A stretch of 64,000 nt of DNA from a bacterium (GTDB lineage Bacteria > Vulcanimicrobiota > Xenobia > Xenobiales > JADMJV01), in assembly GCA_018266105.1 (NCBI GenBank), contig JAFEBA010000110.1, positions 1 to 64,000 on the forward strand, in the 5' to 3' direction. A program made the translations under genes and the position numbers. The notes below the pieces were generated by a model, which made no database searches, had not been told where the DNA came from, and worked only from the letters and a program-made list of their open reading frames with translations. Below, in pieces: positions 25,977 through 35,267 of the stretch (position 1 is its first letter; every line of letters begins with the position of its first letter).

Positions 25977-27128
25977 ATGCCGCGCATTCTGGTGGTGGAT
26001 GACGCTCCGGAAGTTCGCCTGCTGGTCCGCGGCGTGCTCGAGAGTGAGTCCTTCACCGTGGAGGCCGTGGAAACGGCCGCCGCCGCTTTAAAGAGCCTGC
26101 GCCAGTTTCCCCCCGACCTGCTGTTGCTGGACCTGGATCTGCCCGATCGCCAGGGCACGGAGCTGTGCCGTGAACTGCGACGCGAGGGTGTCGATCTTCC
26201 CATCGTGATGTTGACCAGCCACAACCTTGGGCACGAACGAGCGGCAGGCCTCAACTGCGGGGCCGATGATTATGTGGGGAAACCTTTCCTGCCCGAAGAG
26301 TTGCTGGCCAGGGTGCGAGCCCAGTTGCGTCGAGAAGAGCGCTTTGAACAGAGGGCGGAGAAAATCTTACGCGAGCGCTGGGATCGAATTCACAGTGGAC
26401 TGAAACTGGTGCAGCGCAGCCAGCAGCCATTTTTCTCGGCCCAACCCTTTGAGTTCATGGAAAGCGCCGTGCGCCACTTTCCAGTCGGTCGGATCGGGGG
26501 TGATTTCTACTTACTCGAATCCATTGATGAGAACCGTTACGCGGTCGCAATCGGCGATGTCATGGGCAAAGGAGTGGCGGCCTCGCTCATCATGAGCTGG
26601 ACCCTCTCGCTGACCTATGAACTGATGCACGCCGGGCTGTCGCCGGGCGAGCTGCTCAGTGAACTCAACCAGACTCTGGGTGTCGACCTCAATGCAATGA
26701 ACGTATTTGTAGCCATGTTTGCGGGTTGCTACGATCGTTGCAGCGGTCGGTTCGACTATTGCTCGGCCGGTATTGAATCCCCTATCTGGTTCCGCCAGGA
26801 CAACAAACACCAGAGAATCGATACCGAGGGCATCCCGGTCGGGGTCATGAGCGGGTTTGCCTACCAGCAGGAAAGCATCCATCCTGATCCCAATGACCAG
26901 CTCTTTCTCTTTACGGACGGACTCAGCGATTCGGTCTCGGTGGAAAACCAGGATGCCCTCATGCACGCGCTCTTCAAAGTGCTGCTGAGAACTCGCGGAC
27001 AGACCGTCGACCAGAGGGCCGAAGCCCTGATGAGTCGCCTGCGCGAGAAGACGGACGGGAAGCTGACCTTACGTGATGATTTGACTTTTCTACTGCTGGA
27101 GTTCCCTGGAGGAAAGCATGCAGACTGA
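25977..27128 (+). CDS. Response regulator with PP2C/SpoIIE-type phosphatase output (RsbU-like)
   Basis: About 383 aa. A receiver domain (residues 1-120) has phospho-acceptor D52 (LLLLDLDLPD) and VGKPF with the conserved Lys. A linker helix leads to a SpoIIE/PP2C phosphatase (about 170-380) with GGDFYLL and VAIGDVMGKGVAASL metal-binding motifs. Such proteins dephosphorylate anti-anti-sigma partners in partner-switching; none is encoded here. The start is ATG 25977 after GGAAGGG with short spacing; ATG 25965 is an alternative. It is the first gene of a 10-gene coupled run and overlaps the next by 11 bp. Confidence 0.9.
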   Translation: MPRILVVDDAPEVRLLVRGVLESESFTVEAVETAAAALKSLRQFPPDLLLLDLDLPDRQGTELCRELRREGVDLPIVMLTSHNLGHERAAGLNCGADDYVGKPFLPEELLARVRAQLRREERFEQRAEKILRERWDRIHSGLKLVQRSQQPFFSAQPFEFMESAVRHFPVGRIGGDFYLLESIDENRYAVAIGDVMGKGVAASLIMSWTLSLTYELMHAGLSPGELLSELNQTLGVDLNAMNVFVAMFAGCYDRCSGRFDYCSAGIESPIWFRQDNKHQRIDTEGIPVGVMSGFAYQQESIHPDPNDQLFLFTDGLSDSVSVENQDALMHALFKVLLRTRGQTVDQRAEALMSRLREKTDGKLTLRDDLTFLLLEFPGGKHAD

Positions 27129-27786
27129 GCAGCAGCTACGCCATTTTGTCCACTACGCATCTCACGACTTGCAAGAACCGTTGCGAGCGGTCTGCGGCTA
27201 CTCAAAACTGCTCTCCAATCATCTGGGTGAGCAGGCTGACCCCACCACTCGCCGCCTGATCGAGCAGATCGTCGGGGGCGCCAACCGCATGTCCTCACTG
27301 CTGAAGGACCTGCTGGACTTTTCCACGCTGGGCGAGATCGGCTGGCAAATTCAGCCGGTGAATTCGGCGGAGCAACTGACCCGCGCTCGCTCCGACCTGG
27401 CTCAGGAGATACGCGATTCGCAGGCGCACATCCAGCGAGAAGAACTCCCCTGGGTCCAGGCCGATCCGCTGGCGGTGCGCCTGCTCTTTCGGGCGCTGCT
27501 GAGCAACGCCATCAAGTTTCGCCGTGGCAGCCATCCCATGATCCAGATTGGAGTTCAGCAGAAAGTATTCTGGGTCCGAGACGACGGCATCGGCATTGCA
27601 GCCGCCTATCATCTCGAAGTCTTCGAACCCTTTCGTCGGCTGCACACTCTGGATGAGCACCCTGGCCACGGTCTGGGCCTGGCTCTGGCCCAACGCATTG
27701 TAGAGCGCCATGGCGGCAAGATCTGGCTAGAGTCCAACCCGACATTCGGAATCACGGTCTACTTCACTTTGGAGGCCGGACCATGA
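27118..27786 (+). CDS. Soluble histidine kinase
   Basis: A 222-aa minimal kinase: HisKA-like helix with H16 in YASHDLQEPLRAV, then an HATPase_c domain with LLSNAIKF, RDDGIGIA and GHGLGLALAQRIVERHG. It has no sensor or membrane segment, so input probably comes by protein contact. By position its obvious partner is the upstream receiver-phosphatase, whose gene it overlaps by 11 bp. The dimerisation helix resembles that of bacteriophytochrome-type kinases. Confidence 0.88.
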   Translation: MQTEQQLRHFVHYASHDLQEPLRAVCGYSKLLSNHLGEQADPTTRRLIEQIVGGANRMSSLLKDLLDFSTLGEIGWQIQPVNSAEQLTRARSDLAQEIRDSQAHIQREELPWVQADPLAVRLLFRALLSNAIKFRRGSHPMIQIGVQQKVFWVRDDGIGIAAAYHLEVFEPFRRLHTLDEHPGHGLGLALAQRIVERHGGKIWLESNPTFGITVYFTLEAGP

Positions 27787-28109
27787 GCTCCATGATTGAA
27801 GTGATGGTGGCACTGGGGCTGTTTGTGCTGACCCTGGCCTTTGTTTTCAGCCCCCTGCAATCCAATCAGCGCAGCGCGCTGGAGTGCTCCCAAAGGCTGC
27901 AGGCGCTGGCTCTGGCCAGCGACCTGATGGAACAAGAACGAAGCCTGCCATTCGATAAGATCCTGCCCCGTCAAGGCAAGCAGGATGACTACACCTACAC
28001 ACTGACCGTCGGCTCGCAACCCCACCTCAAGCAACTCCGCCTCACCATAACCTGGGGTCATGATAAGCAATTAGAATTCGGCACTCTCATCCAAGGGGAG
28101 GCGCCATGA
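27783..28109 (+). CDS. GspI-like prepilin/pseudopilin without an obvious leader
   Basis: A 108-aa protein. MSSMIEVMVALGLFVLTLAF is the hydrophobic N-terminal helix of type IV-type pilins with the conserved Glu (E6). The C-terminal 70 residues are a small globular domain. The usual leader ending in Gly is absent: the ATG lies directly before the helix and overlaps the kinase stop (ATGA). In-frame upstream codons offer no standard start. It contains a 12/13 match to the window's recurrent 13-mer. Confidence 0.75.
   Translation: MSSMIEVMVALGLFVLTLAFVFSPLQSNQRSALECSQRLQALALASDLMEQERSLPFDKILPRQGKQDDYTYTLTVGSQPHLKQLRLTITWGHDKQLEFGTLIQGEAP
28061..28073 (-). repeat. Near copy (12/13) of the recurrent 13-bp motif, in coding sequence
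   Basis: The reverse strand reads TAATTGCTTATCA and continues as TGAC, giving 16 bp identical to the copy at 21349-21364. It encodes DKQL within the pilin-like gene, so coding use alone could explain it. Confidence 0.3.
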
Positions 28110-28606
28110 AACCGCGTGGGCTTACGCTGGTTGAGATGCTGCTGGCGATGGCAATCTCGCTGGCCCTGATGGTCGCCATGATCGCCACCTTCCAGTCCGG
28201 CCAGCGTCTGTTTCTATCGGCCCTGGACGCGGTGGCTCTGAGCGACTTTCAGTATCGGGTGCCGCGTGAGCTGGTGCAAAGGATCACGGCCAGCAATCTT
28301 GAGCAAATTGAGCCGGGCCAAAATACCTTTCAGGTGGGCACGGCCTTCGACCCGAACCATCGGTTTCGGCTGACACCCGAAGGCTATCCCGATTGGCAGG
28401 GCAAGACCATCTACCGACTGAGCCAGGGCCAGTTGCTGCAGAGGGAGCCATGGGAAAAGAACCCCCGAGCCCTGTTGAACCAGCTCACTCTGGCCTCGCT
28501 GGAGTTCAAAAACCAGGCCTATTTGCTCAGGCTCCAAACCGACTACCAGGGATACACGCGAAGCTACCGAGGGGAGGTCGCTATATGGGCCGCTCCCGTC
28601 AATTGA
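28106..28606 (+). CDS. GspJ-like prepilin/pseudopilin
   Basis: A 166-aa protein with a proper short leader, MKPRG, then LTLVEMLLAMAISLALMVAM. Prepilin peptidase would cut after G5, leaving the conserved Glu at +5. The remaining 130 residues look like a GspJ-type minor pseudopilin head. It overlaps the gene before it by 4 bp and the gene after it by 22 bp. No prepilin peptidase gene is in the window. Confidence 0.85.
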   Translation: MKPRGLTLVEMLLAMAISLALMVAMIATFQSGQRLFLSALDAVALSDFQYRVPRELVQRITASNLEQIEPGQNTFQVGTAFDPNHRFRLTPEGYPDWQGKTIYRLSQGQLLQREPWEKNPRALLNQLTLASLEFKNQAYLLRLQTDYQGYTRSYRGEVAIWAAPVN

Positions 28607-29466
28607 AGCGCGCCTACATCTTGCTGATGGCCATCGGCTTGATGGGTACGCTGTTTGTGCTGGGTTTGGCCCTGGTCCACTTCATGACTGCCCAGCACTG
28701 GCTGCTCCGCAAAGCCGAGGACACAGCCCGGGCTCGGGAGGCCAGCCGGGCCGGAGTCGACTATGGTATTGCGCGGCTGCGCGAAAATCCTGATTGGCGT
28801 GAGGGCTTTAGCAATCTGGTGGCGGTGCCAGGCACGCTGGCTAAACTGACAGTTGAGCCCCAGGCTGATCTCTTGAAACTCAACTGCCAGGCAACCTGCA
28901 ACCAGACCGAGGCCCAATATTGCGCCCTGGTCAGACCGGCCAGTCTCCTCTATCACAATGATTTCAGTCGGGACGCCAGCGGCTGGGCCCAGCCCGGTTC
29001 CCTTCCGATTGTGTTGCTCGGCTACTACCTGCTTAACCTCAGCCTGGCTGGTGAAGCCAGCGCCGGTGACCCTCTCTGGACCGACTACGAGGCCGAATTT
29101 GAGGTGCTGCTGCCTCAGGCCACCGGGATTGGCCTGGTCGTACGCGAAAGCCCGGCCGGGGACTACCTGGTGGACTACAGCCTGTTGCGCGGCAGCCTGC
29201 AGCTGGTGAAGCAAAATAACGGCAGCAGGAGCCTGCTGGCGGAAACTCCGCGGCGCGATCTGCAACTCCCTCACAACTTTCGAATTCGCGCTGAGCAAGC
29301 CGAACTGACGGTCTGGCTGGACGGACAGAAGGCGCTGGCCTATCGAGACCCCCAGCCCCTGAAAAATGGACGAATCGCCATTCGACCCCTGCTCAATCTG
29401 ATCACTCTGGTGGATGAAGTGACTGTGCGCCAGACCTTTCAGGTGAGGGCGCAATGGCGACCTTAG
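28585..29466 (+). CDS. PilX/GspK-position membrane protein with a LamG-like domain
   Basis: A 293-aa protein. A single N-terminal membrane helix (residues 10-33) follows a basic start, then come a helical region and, from about 120, a beta-rich domain (YEAEFEVLLPQATGIGLVVR, FRIRAEQAELTVWLDGQ) that resembles LamG/concanavalin-like folds. Position and topology fit a PilX- or GspK-type tip subunit, but the sequence does not prove it. ATG 28585 has a good GGGGAGG 8 bp upstream; the longer frame from 28393 is a shadow of the pilin gene. Confidence 0.7.
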   Translation: MGRSRQLKRAYILLMAIGLMGTLFVLGLALVHFMTAQHWLLRKAEDTARAREASRAGVDYGIARLRENPDWREGFSNLVAVPGTLAKLTVEPQADLLKLNCQATCNQTEAQYCALVRPASLLYHNDFSRDASGWAQPGSLPIVLLGYYLLNLSLAGEASAGDPLWTDYEAEFEVLLPQATGIGLVVRESPAGDYLVDYSLLRGSLQLVKQNNGSRSLLAETPRRDLQLPHNFRIRAEQAELTVWLDGQKALAYRDPQPLKNGRIAIRPLLNLITLVDEVTVRQTFQVRAQWRP

Positions 29467-30965
29467 CCGAACTGGCGCTGGAGCACCAGCTGCCCTACCT
29501 TCATCTGGAACGCTACCGTGCCGAGAATGAGTCGGTAGCTCTGGTGGCTTACGAGCTGGCGAAAAGAATGCGCGTACTTCCACTGTTTTGCGACGAGGGC
29601 AGGCTGGCCCTGGCCGTCGTTCGACCCGACGACCTGACCTCTCAAGACTACATCTCGCGCCTGACTGGACTGGACGTTCTACCGGTATTGGTCGAGGATA
29701 GCGCGCTCTCGCAGGCGCTGATCCAGTATTACGTAGCCGAGGGCCAATCGGGATTGGCCTGGGGCAAAAGAGCCTCCCAGGCCCTTGACCGAAACGGCTC
29801 CGAGGTCGAGCGCAACCTCAACAGCGGCCGGGAAGCGCCGGTGGCCAGGCTGTTCGAGCAATTGGTCGCCCAGGCCATCCAGTTGCGAGCCAGCGATCTG
29901 CATCTGGAAACGAGCGAGGGACAACCACGCTTGCGTTACCGGATTGACGGCGTGTTGAACGACTTCACCGCCCCGCCTGCCGCGGTCTACCCGGCCTTGA
30001 TCTCGCGCATTAAAATCCTGGCCAACCTGGACATCTCCGAGAAGCGTCGCCCGCAAGACGGACGCATCAGTCTGGATGGGCGCGAATTGCGCGTGTCCAT
30101 CATTCCCTATTTGGATGGCGAAGGGGCGGTGATTCGAATTCTGGGGGCCGGTGCGGGAGTGCTCAGCCTTGAACAGGTGGGCTTTGCCCAGGATATGCTG
30201 GCCCGCTACCGGCGGGTGGTGCGCCGCTCTCACGGGTTGCTGCTGGTAACCGGTCCGACCGGGGCCGGCAAGACCACGACCCTGTATGCAAGCCTGGCAG
30301 AAATCAGCACTCCCAAGCGTAAACTGGTGACGCTGGAGGACCCGGTGGAGTATCGCCTGCCCGGTGTCTGTCAGATCCCCATCCGCCCGGAGGTGGACTT
30401 CACTTTTGCCGATGGCTTGCGTTCTGTCCTCAGACACGACCCGGACGTGCTGATGATCGGTGAAATTCGGGACAGGGAATCAGCCGAGATTGCGATTCGC
30501 GCTTCCCTGACGGGCCACTTGATTTTCGCAACCCTGCACACCAACACGGCTGCCCAGGCCGTGACCCGCCTGATCGATATGGGGATTCCACCTTACCACG
30601 TCATGACTTCGCTGGTGTGGGTGCTGGCTCAGCGGTTACTGCGCCGGCTCTGTCCTGCCTGCAAGCAGCCTTGCACTCAGGCCCGAATCGAACCGTGGCT
30701 TCATCTCGAAACCAGCCAGGGCTTTGAGGCCCAAGGTTGTGAGCAATGCGGCGGTCTGGGTTACCTGGGCCGTCTGCCGGCCTACGAATACCTCGAAGTC
30801 AGCGATGCCATGCGCTGCCTTCCGGCCGACGGAAATCTGGCTCAGGCCATCGACCAAACCGCGCGTCTCGAGGGTTTCATCAGCGCCAAGGAGCGCGCGC
30901 TGCAACTCTTTCAGGCGGGACTGACTTCACTGGAAGAGATCGAAAGCCTCATTCTGGAGGCTTAG
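29454..30965 (+). CDS. Secretion/pilus assembly ATPase, GspE/PilB family
   Basis: A 503-aa ATPase. It has an N-terminal MshEN-like region (1-95), Walker A GPTGAGKTT (267-275), Asp and His boxes (LEDPVEY, GEIRDRESAEIAI, LIFATLHTNTA), and a four-cysteine zinc motif CPAC...CEQC near 395-425. It is complete and should power pseudopilus or pilus extension from the inner face of the membrane. It overlaps the previous gene by 13 bp. Confidence 0.95.
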   Translation: MATLAELALEHQLPYLHLERYRAENESVALVAYELAKRMRVLPLFCDEGRLALAVVRPDDLTSQDYISRLTGLDVLPVLVEDSALSQALIQYYVAEGQSGLAWGKRASQALDRNGSEVERNLNSGREAPVARLFEQLVAQAIQLRASDLHLETSEGQPRLRYRIDGVLNDFTAPPAAVYPALISRIKILANLDISEKRRPQDGRISLDGRELRVSIIPYLDGEGAVIRILGAGAGVLSLEQVGFAQDMLARYRRVVRRSHGLLLVTGPTGAGKTTTLYASLAEISTPKRKLVTLEDPVEYRLPGVCQIPIRPEVDFTFADGLRSVLRHDPDVLMIGEIRDRESAEIAIRASLTGHLIFATLHTNTAAQAVTRLIDMGIPPYHVMTSLVWVLAQRLLRRLCPACKQPCTQARIEPWLHLETSQGFEAQGCEQCGGLGYLGRLPAYEYLEVSDAMRCLPADGNLAQAIDQTARLEGFISAKERALQLFQAGLTSLEEIESLILEA

Positions 30966-30977
30966 AGAGGAACGGCC

Positions 30978-32192
30978 ATGACCCAGTATTTCTGCGGTGT
31001 GCGGGACCGACAGGGGGCTCGCCAATCGGGTGTCATTAACGCCTCCTCGGCGGCCGAAGCCATGGCCCGCTTGCGAGAACGATTCCCACTTGTCCTCCGT
31101 CTGGATGAAGTGAGCGGCCGTGGCAACTTCTTCTCTCGACTTCGCCTGCGTCGGCGGGTGTCCAGCGAAGACCTGCTGGCCTTCACTCATCAACTCTCGT
31201 CCATGCTCTCGGCCGGTCTATCCTTCGGAGCCGCCATGGAAATCTTATTGCTCGACCGGGTCCACTGCGCCCCGATGCGCCAGGTGATTGTAGACCTGGC
31301 CGCCCAGGTGAGCGAGGGCCGCTCGTTTTCTCAGTCACTTCGCAACCATCCCCAGGTCTTTTCCGAGATGTATCTCAGCCTGGTGGAGGCGGGCGAAAGC
31401 TCGGCCAATCTGCCGGAAACACTGGAGAGGCTGGCCAGCTATCAGGAAAAGGCAATGCGCTTCAAGCTTGAGCTCCTATCCGCCCTGGTCTACCCCGCCC
31501 TGGTCCTGATCTTTGGGGTGCTGGTGGCCATGGCGATTCTGGCCTATGGCGCGCCCGTGCTGGAGCAAATGTATTCCGCCGCTGGCTTGCGCTTGCCGGC
31601 CCTCAGTCAGTTTTTTGTCTGGCTGGGATTGCTGCTCAAAAAAACCAGCCCCGGCTTAATGCTAGGATTGGCTCTGGGCTGCCTGTTGGCCCGACGCTGG
31701 ATGCCCGGCGGAAGTCTGACTCGGCTGGCTCGCAACCTGTTGAGTCGCGTGGGACCGGTCAAGAGTCTGCTGCTGGAGGCAGCCGTAGCGCGTTCCTGTC
31801 AGACTATGGCCACCCTCTACAGCGGAGGTGTGCCCGTGCTCAAGGCCCTGGAGCTGAGCGCTCAGGCGGCAGACCATCCGGAGCTCAGACAAACCTTTCT
31901 GAGGGTCCGTAAAGAAGTGGCGTCAGGAAGCAATCTTTCCGCACCACTGCTGGCCTCCAGCGTTTTTCCAGCCATGGCCTCCGGAATGATTACCGCGGGT
32001 GAAGCCGCGGGTTCACTGCCTGCCATGCTTGAGCATCTGGCCAAATTCTACGAGACCCGACTTGACTTCGCCCTGCGCTCCTTTTCGCGCCTGGTGGAAC
32101 CCTGCTTGATTTTGCTGGTCGGCTTTCTGATCGGCAGCATCGTGCTGGCGCTGGGGCTACCGTTCATGAATTTGGTGGCGGTGCTGCACTGA
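30978..32192 (+). CDS. Inner-membrane platform protein, GspF/PilC family
   Basis: A 404-aa protein with two GspF repeats: the first around FTHQLSSMLSAGLSFGAAMEI and the second around RSCQTMATLYSGGVPVLKALEL. Three membrane segments lie near 170-195, 205-240 and 370-395. It is the platform on which the neighbouring ATPase works. It starts 12 bp after the ATPase gene; GAGAGGAACGG precedes the ATG. Its stop overlaps the next start (TGATG). Confidence 0.95.
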   Translation: MTQYFCGVRDRQGARQSGVINASSAAEAMARLRERFPLVLRLDEVSGRGNFFSRLRLRRRVSSEDLLAFTHQLSSMLSAGLSFGAAMEILLLDRVHCAPMRQVIVDLAAQVSEGRSFSQSLRNHPQVFSEMYLSLVEAGESSANLPETLERLASYQEKAMRFKLELLSALVYPALVLIFGVLVAMAILAYGAPVLEQMYSAAGLRLPALSQFFVWLGLLLKKTSPGLMLGLALGCLLARRWMPGGSLTRLARNLLSRVGPVKSLLLEAAVARSCQTMATLYSGGVPVLKALELSAQAADHPELRQTFLRVRKEVASGSNLSAPLLASSVFPAMASGMITAGEAAGSLPAMLEHLAKFYETRLDFALRSFSRLVEPCLILLVGFLIGSIVLALGLPFMNLVAVLH

Positions 32193-34285
32193 TGTTCTTT
32201 GAGCCCCCACACATTCTGCTGATTGAAGACAACCCGAACGATGCCGAACTGCTGGAAGTGGTGCTGCGCAGCGAAGCCCACGCAGAAGCTCATATCGAAC
32301 GGGTCAAACGTCTTGGCGAGGCTCTGAGCCGCCTGCGAGGCGTGAGCTACGACCTGATTCTGCTGGATCTGACACTGCCGGACGAACGCGGACTACCCGT
32401 CTTCCAGGCCGTGCAGGAGGCCGCTCCCCACCTGCCGATCGTGATTCTGACCGGCCTGGCGGACGAGGCTCTGGCGAGTGAAACCGTGCGTCTTGGGGCC
32501 CAAGACTATCTGGTCAAACACGAAGTCGAAGGTCGCACCCTGGCGCGCGCCTTGACCCATGCCATTCAGCGAAAGAAGCTGCAGCTTGAACTGGAGGAAA
32601 TGCAACGCCGCAAAACCGAGTTTGTGGCCATGGTCAGCCACGAACTGCGGAATCCCATGACCGGGATCGTTGGTTTTGTGCACCTGCTCTCCAAAACGCA
32701 GCTGGATGAAGTGCAGCGTGAGTATGTTCAGGCCATCAAGAATGGCTCCAAGTCCTTGCTCGACCTGTTGAACAACCTGCTCGACCTCTCCAGCGCGGAG
32801 TCCGGGCACATCTCAATGGACCTTCAACCCCTGGATCTGCGCGAATGCCTGGAAGGGGTGGCGGCCTTTACGGCTCCCCAGGCCCGAGCCAAGGGGTTGG
32901 AGATGGTAGCCAGCATTGACCCCCGAATTCCAGATGAAGTACTGGCCGACAACCTGCGCCTGCGCCAGGTGCTGATCAACTTGTTGGGCAACGCCCTGAA
33001 ATTCACGGAACACGGCTATGTGGGGCTGTTCGCTCGACTTCGGGCTCAGACCGAGAACGAAGTTGTGGTTCGCTTCGTAGTGGAAGACAGCGGGCGAGGC
33101 ATTCCACCCGATAAACGGGCCTCGATCTTCCAGGCCTTTACGCAGGCCCACAGGGACGACCGAGCCCGTGGGGCCGGTCTGGGTCTGGCCATCAGCCAGC
33201 AACTCATTGGTGCCATGGGTGGAGTGCTGGGCGTAGAGAGTCAGCTGGGCGAGGGCACGGCTTTCTGGTTTGACCTGCATTTCGGCGCACGCAAACCTTC
33301 CAGGCTGACTCAGCGCCTGCGAGGTCTGCGGGTGATGGTTCAGGAAACGCAACCGCAAACCGCCGAGGCCCTCATCTTCGCTCTAAGTCAGATGGGAGCA
33401 AGGGTTTACACCCAGCCGGGAAGCCCCTGCGACTTGATTGTCAGCGACCGACCGGTGGTGCGCTCGGCCATCCCTCATCTGGTCTGCAGCCACGACCGGA
33501 GTATGACTTTGCCGATGCATGCCCGCTACATTTCGCGACCGCTACGACTGACCGACCTGGAACCCGTCTGGAAGGCTCCCCCGGTGGCCGAAGTATCCGC
33601 CTCCATCCAGCCTGTCGCGGGCAGAGTGCTGGTCGTGGAAGACGATCTGATTTGCGCCCAGCTGGTCAAAGCCGTCTCCCAACAGTGCGGCTACGCTTGC
33701 GACCACGCCGAAGATGGGGTGCAGGCCCTCAATCTGGCCGGAAGCCAGCACTACGACCTGATTTTGCTCGATCACCACCTGCCCGATTGCACAGGCCTGG
33801 AACTGTCCCAACGTCTGCGCGCCAACGGCTGTGGCAGCCCGCTGGTCTCTCTCAGCGGCTCCCACAAGGCCTGTCACGCCAGCTTTCAAGGCTGCCTGGA
33901 GAAACCGCTGGATCCGCCCGAACTGGAAAAACTCTTGCAACGCCCGCCAGCAGTCGACTGGCAGGTGCTGGAGCGCTTCAAGAAGTTCCAGAAGGGAAAC
34001 AACCAGCACCTCATCCGTGAACTGGTGCTGACCTTCACCAACTCCGCTTCGGAACGCACTCAGACTCTGCGCGCGGCGGCCTTACGCGGCAGTCCCGAGG
34101 AAGTGAAGCGAGTCGCTCACCTTTTGAAAGGAGCCGCCGCTTCGGTGGGTGCGGTCGGAGTCGCCGAAGCAGCCGGGCAGCTGGAAGAAGCCCCCGACCA
34201 GCCGCGCTTGATTCAGAGCCTGGACTATGAGGTGGCGCGCAGCCTGCTGCTGTTTCGCCAATTCTTGGAGGACAGCTATGTTTAA
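32192..34285 (+). CDS. Hybrid histidine kinase: receiver-HisKA-HATPase-receiver-HPt
   Basis: A 697-aa soluble phosphorelay protein. Receiver 1 has D59 (LILLDLTLPD); HisKA has H150 (VSHELRNPMTG); HATPase_c has INLLGNALKF and GAGLGLAISQQ; a degenerate receiver-like stretch spans about 375-470; receiver 2 has D527 (LILLDHHLPD); and the C-terminal HPt has H643 in AHLLKGAAAS. No membrane segment. A whole phosphorelay is thus encoded in one protein between the pilus platform and pilM genes. Confidence 0.93.
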   Translation: MFFEPPHILLIEDNPNDAELLEVVLRSEAHAEAHIERVKRLGEALSRLRGVSYDLILLDLTLPDERGLPVFQAVQEAAPHLPIVILTGLADEALASETVRLGAQDYLVKHEVEGRTLARALTHAIQRKKLQLELEEMQRRKTEFVAMVSHELRNPMTGIVGFVHLLSKTQLDEVQREYVQAIKNGSKSLLDLLNNLLDLSSAESGHISMDLQPLDLRECLEGVAAFTAPQARAKGLEMVASIDPRIPDEVLADNLRLRQVLINLLGNALKFTEHGYVGLFARLRAQTENEVVVRFVVEDSGRGIPPDKRASIFQAFTQAHRDDRARGAGLGLAISQQLIGAMGGVLGVESQLGEGTAFWFDLHFGARKPSRLTQRLRGLRVMVQETQPQTAEALIFALSQMGARVYTQPGSPCDLIVSDRPVVRSAIPHLVCSHDRSMTLPMHARYISRPLRLTDLEPVWKAPPVAEVSASIQPVAGRVLVVEDDLICAQLVKAVSQQCGYACDHAEDGVQALNLAGSQHYDLILLDHHLPDCTGLELSQRLRANGCGSPLVSLSGSHKACHASFQGCLEKPLDPPELEKLLQRPPAVDWQVLERFKKFQKGNNQHLIRELVLTFTNSASERTQTLRAAALRGSPEEVKRVAHLLKGAAASVGAVGVAEAAGQLEEAPDQPRLIQSLDYEVARSLLLFRQFLEDSYV

Positions 34286-35267
34286 CCTGTTTCGCCGCCC
34301 ACGGACGCTCGGGTTGGATCTGGGCAGCCACAGTCTAAAATGGACGGTGTTGGATCCGCGCCGAAAGGAAATCACCCACAGCGGAGCCGTGGCTCTGTTT
34401 CCAGAGCGCTCTCATCTTCCGCAAGTCCTGGACTGGCACCAATGGGAACGTCGGGTGAGCCGAGCCCTGGAAGAGATCCCCGAGGCCCATTCCGTCTACA
34501 CTGTGGTGCAGGGCAAAAACACCGTCTCCGGCTACCTTGAATTCCCGGAACTTCCTGAGGAAGAGCTGAAAATCGCGGTGCAGGCCGAGGCGCAACAACA
34601 CATCCCCTTCCCAGCCGACAGCATCCAGTTCAGCTATACCCGAATCCCTCCCCTGGCGCCCACAGCTGACAAGAAAATCGCCGTCTTCTTTGCGGCCGCG
34701 GTGTTGAGTGAGGTGCTGCGGCTGCGCCAAATTCTGGAGCGCACGGGTCGAGCCCCCAACCGCGTGGAAATCCCCGCCCTGGCACTGGCGCGAGAATTCC
34801 AGCTCAACCATTGCCCTCCAGAGGATGCCTTTATCGCCCTGCTTCACATCGGATTCTCCTTGTCGCACTGGGTGGTTGTGCGCAACGGTTACCCCTACTA
34901 TGCACGTGACTTCGCCTTTGGAATGGGAGAGTTCGTCCGGGCCAGCCTCCAAGGACGAAGCTGGAAGGAGGCGGAGGACTCGCTCGAGGAACTGGATTTT
35001 AGCGCCCCCAGTGTGGCCGCGCCGCTGTCCAAACTGATTCAGGAACTGAGACGCACGCTGGCGCACTGCACCGAAGCACTCCAGTCGGTGACCCTTCCCC
35101 CCCTGCTGGATGTCTATCTATCAGGCGGTGGTGCCTCTTCTTTTCTGGCGCAAACCTTGGGACAACAGCTTCGCCAGCGGATCATTCCGGACACCTGGCA
35201 CCACCTCAAATGCAATCGCAATCAACCAGCCCTCTTCAAGCTGGCGGCAGGCCTGGCGGCCCAATGA
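34278..35267 (+). CDS. pilM: PilM-type pilus assembly protein
   Basis: A 329-aa actin-fold protein. It opens with LGLDLGSHSLKWTVLD, the PilM/FtsA phosphate-binding start, followed by LPEEELKIAVQAEAQQHIPF, a PilM hallmark. PilM normally links the cytoplasmic ATPase to PilN/PilO, but no pilN or pilO gene follows. The start is ATG 34278 after TTGGAGGA; the frame to 34227 is antisense-like filler. It overlaps the kinase gene by 8 bp. Confidence 0.85.
   Translation: MFNLFRRPRTLGLDLGSHSLKWTVLDPRRKEITHSGAVALFPERSHLPQVLDWHQWERRVSRALEEIPEAHSVYTVVQGKNTVSGYLEFPELPEEELKIAVQAEAQQHIPFPADSIQFSYTRIPPLAPTADKKIAVFFAAAVLSEVLRLRQILERTGRAPNRVEIPALALAREFQLNHCPPEDAFIALLHIGFSLSHWVVVRNGYPYYARDFAFGMGEFVRASLQGRSWKEAEDSLEELDFSAPSVAAPLSKLIQELRRTLAHCTEALQSVTLPPLLDVYLSGGGASSFLAQTLGQQLRQRIIPDTWHHLKCNRNQPALFKLAAGLAAQ

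Noticed and set aside
21349..28072. 16-bp identity AATTGCTTATCATGAC shared by 21349 and (reverse) 28057
   Set aside because: About one such 16-bp pair is expected by chance in a window this size, so the pair alone is weak. Only the wider 13-bp set is unusual.
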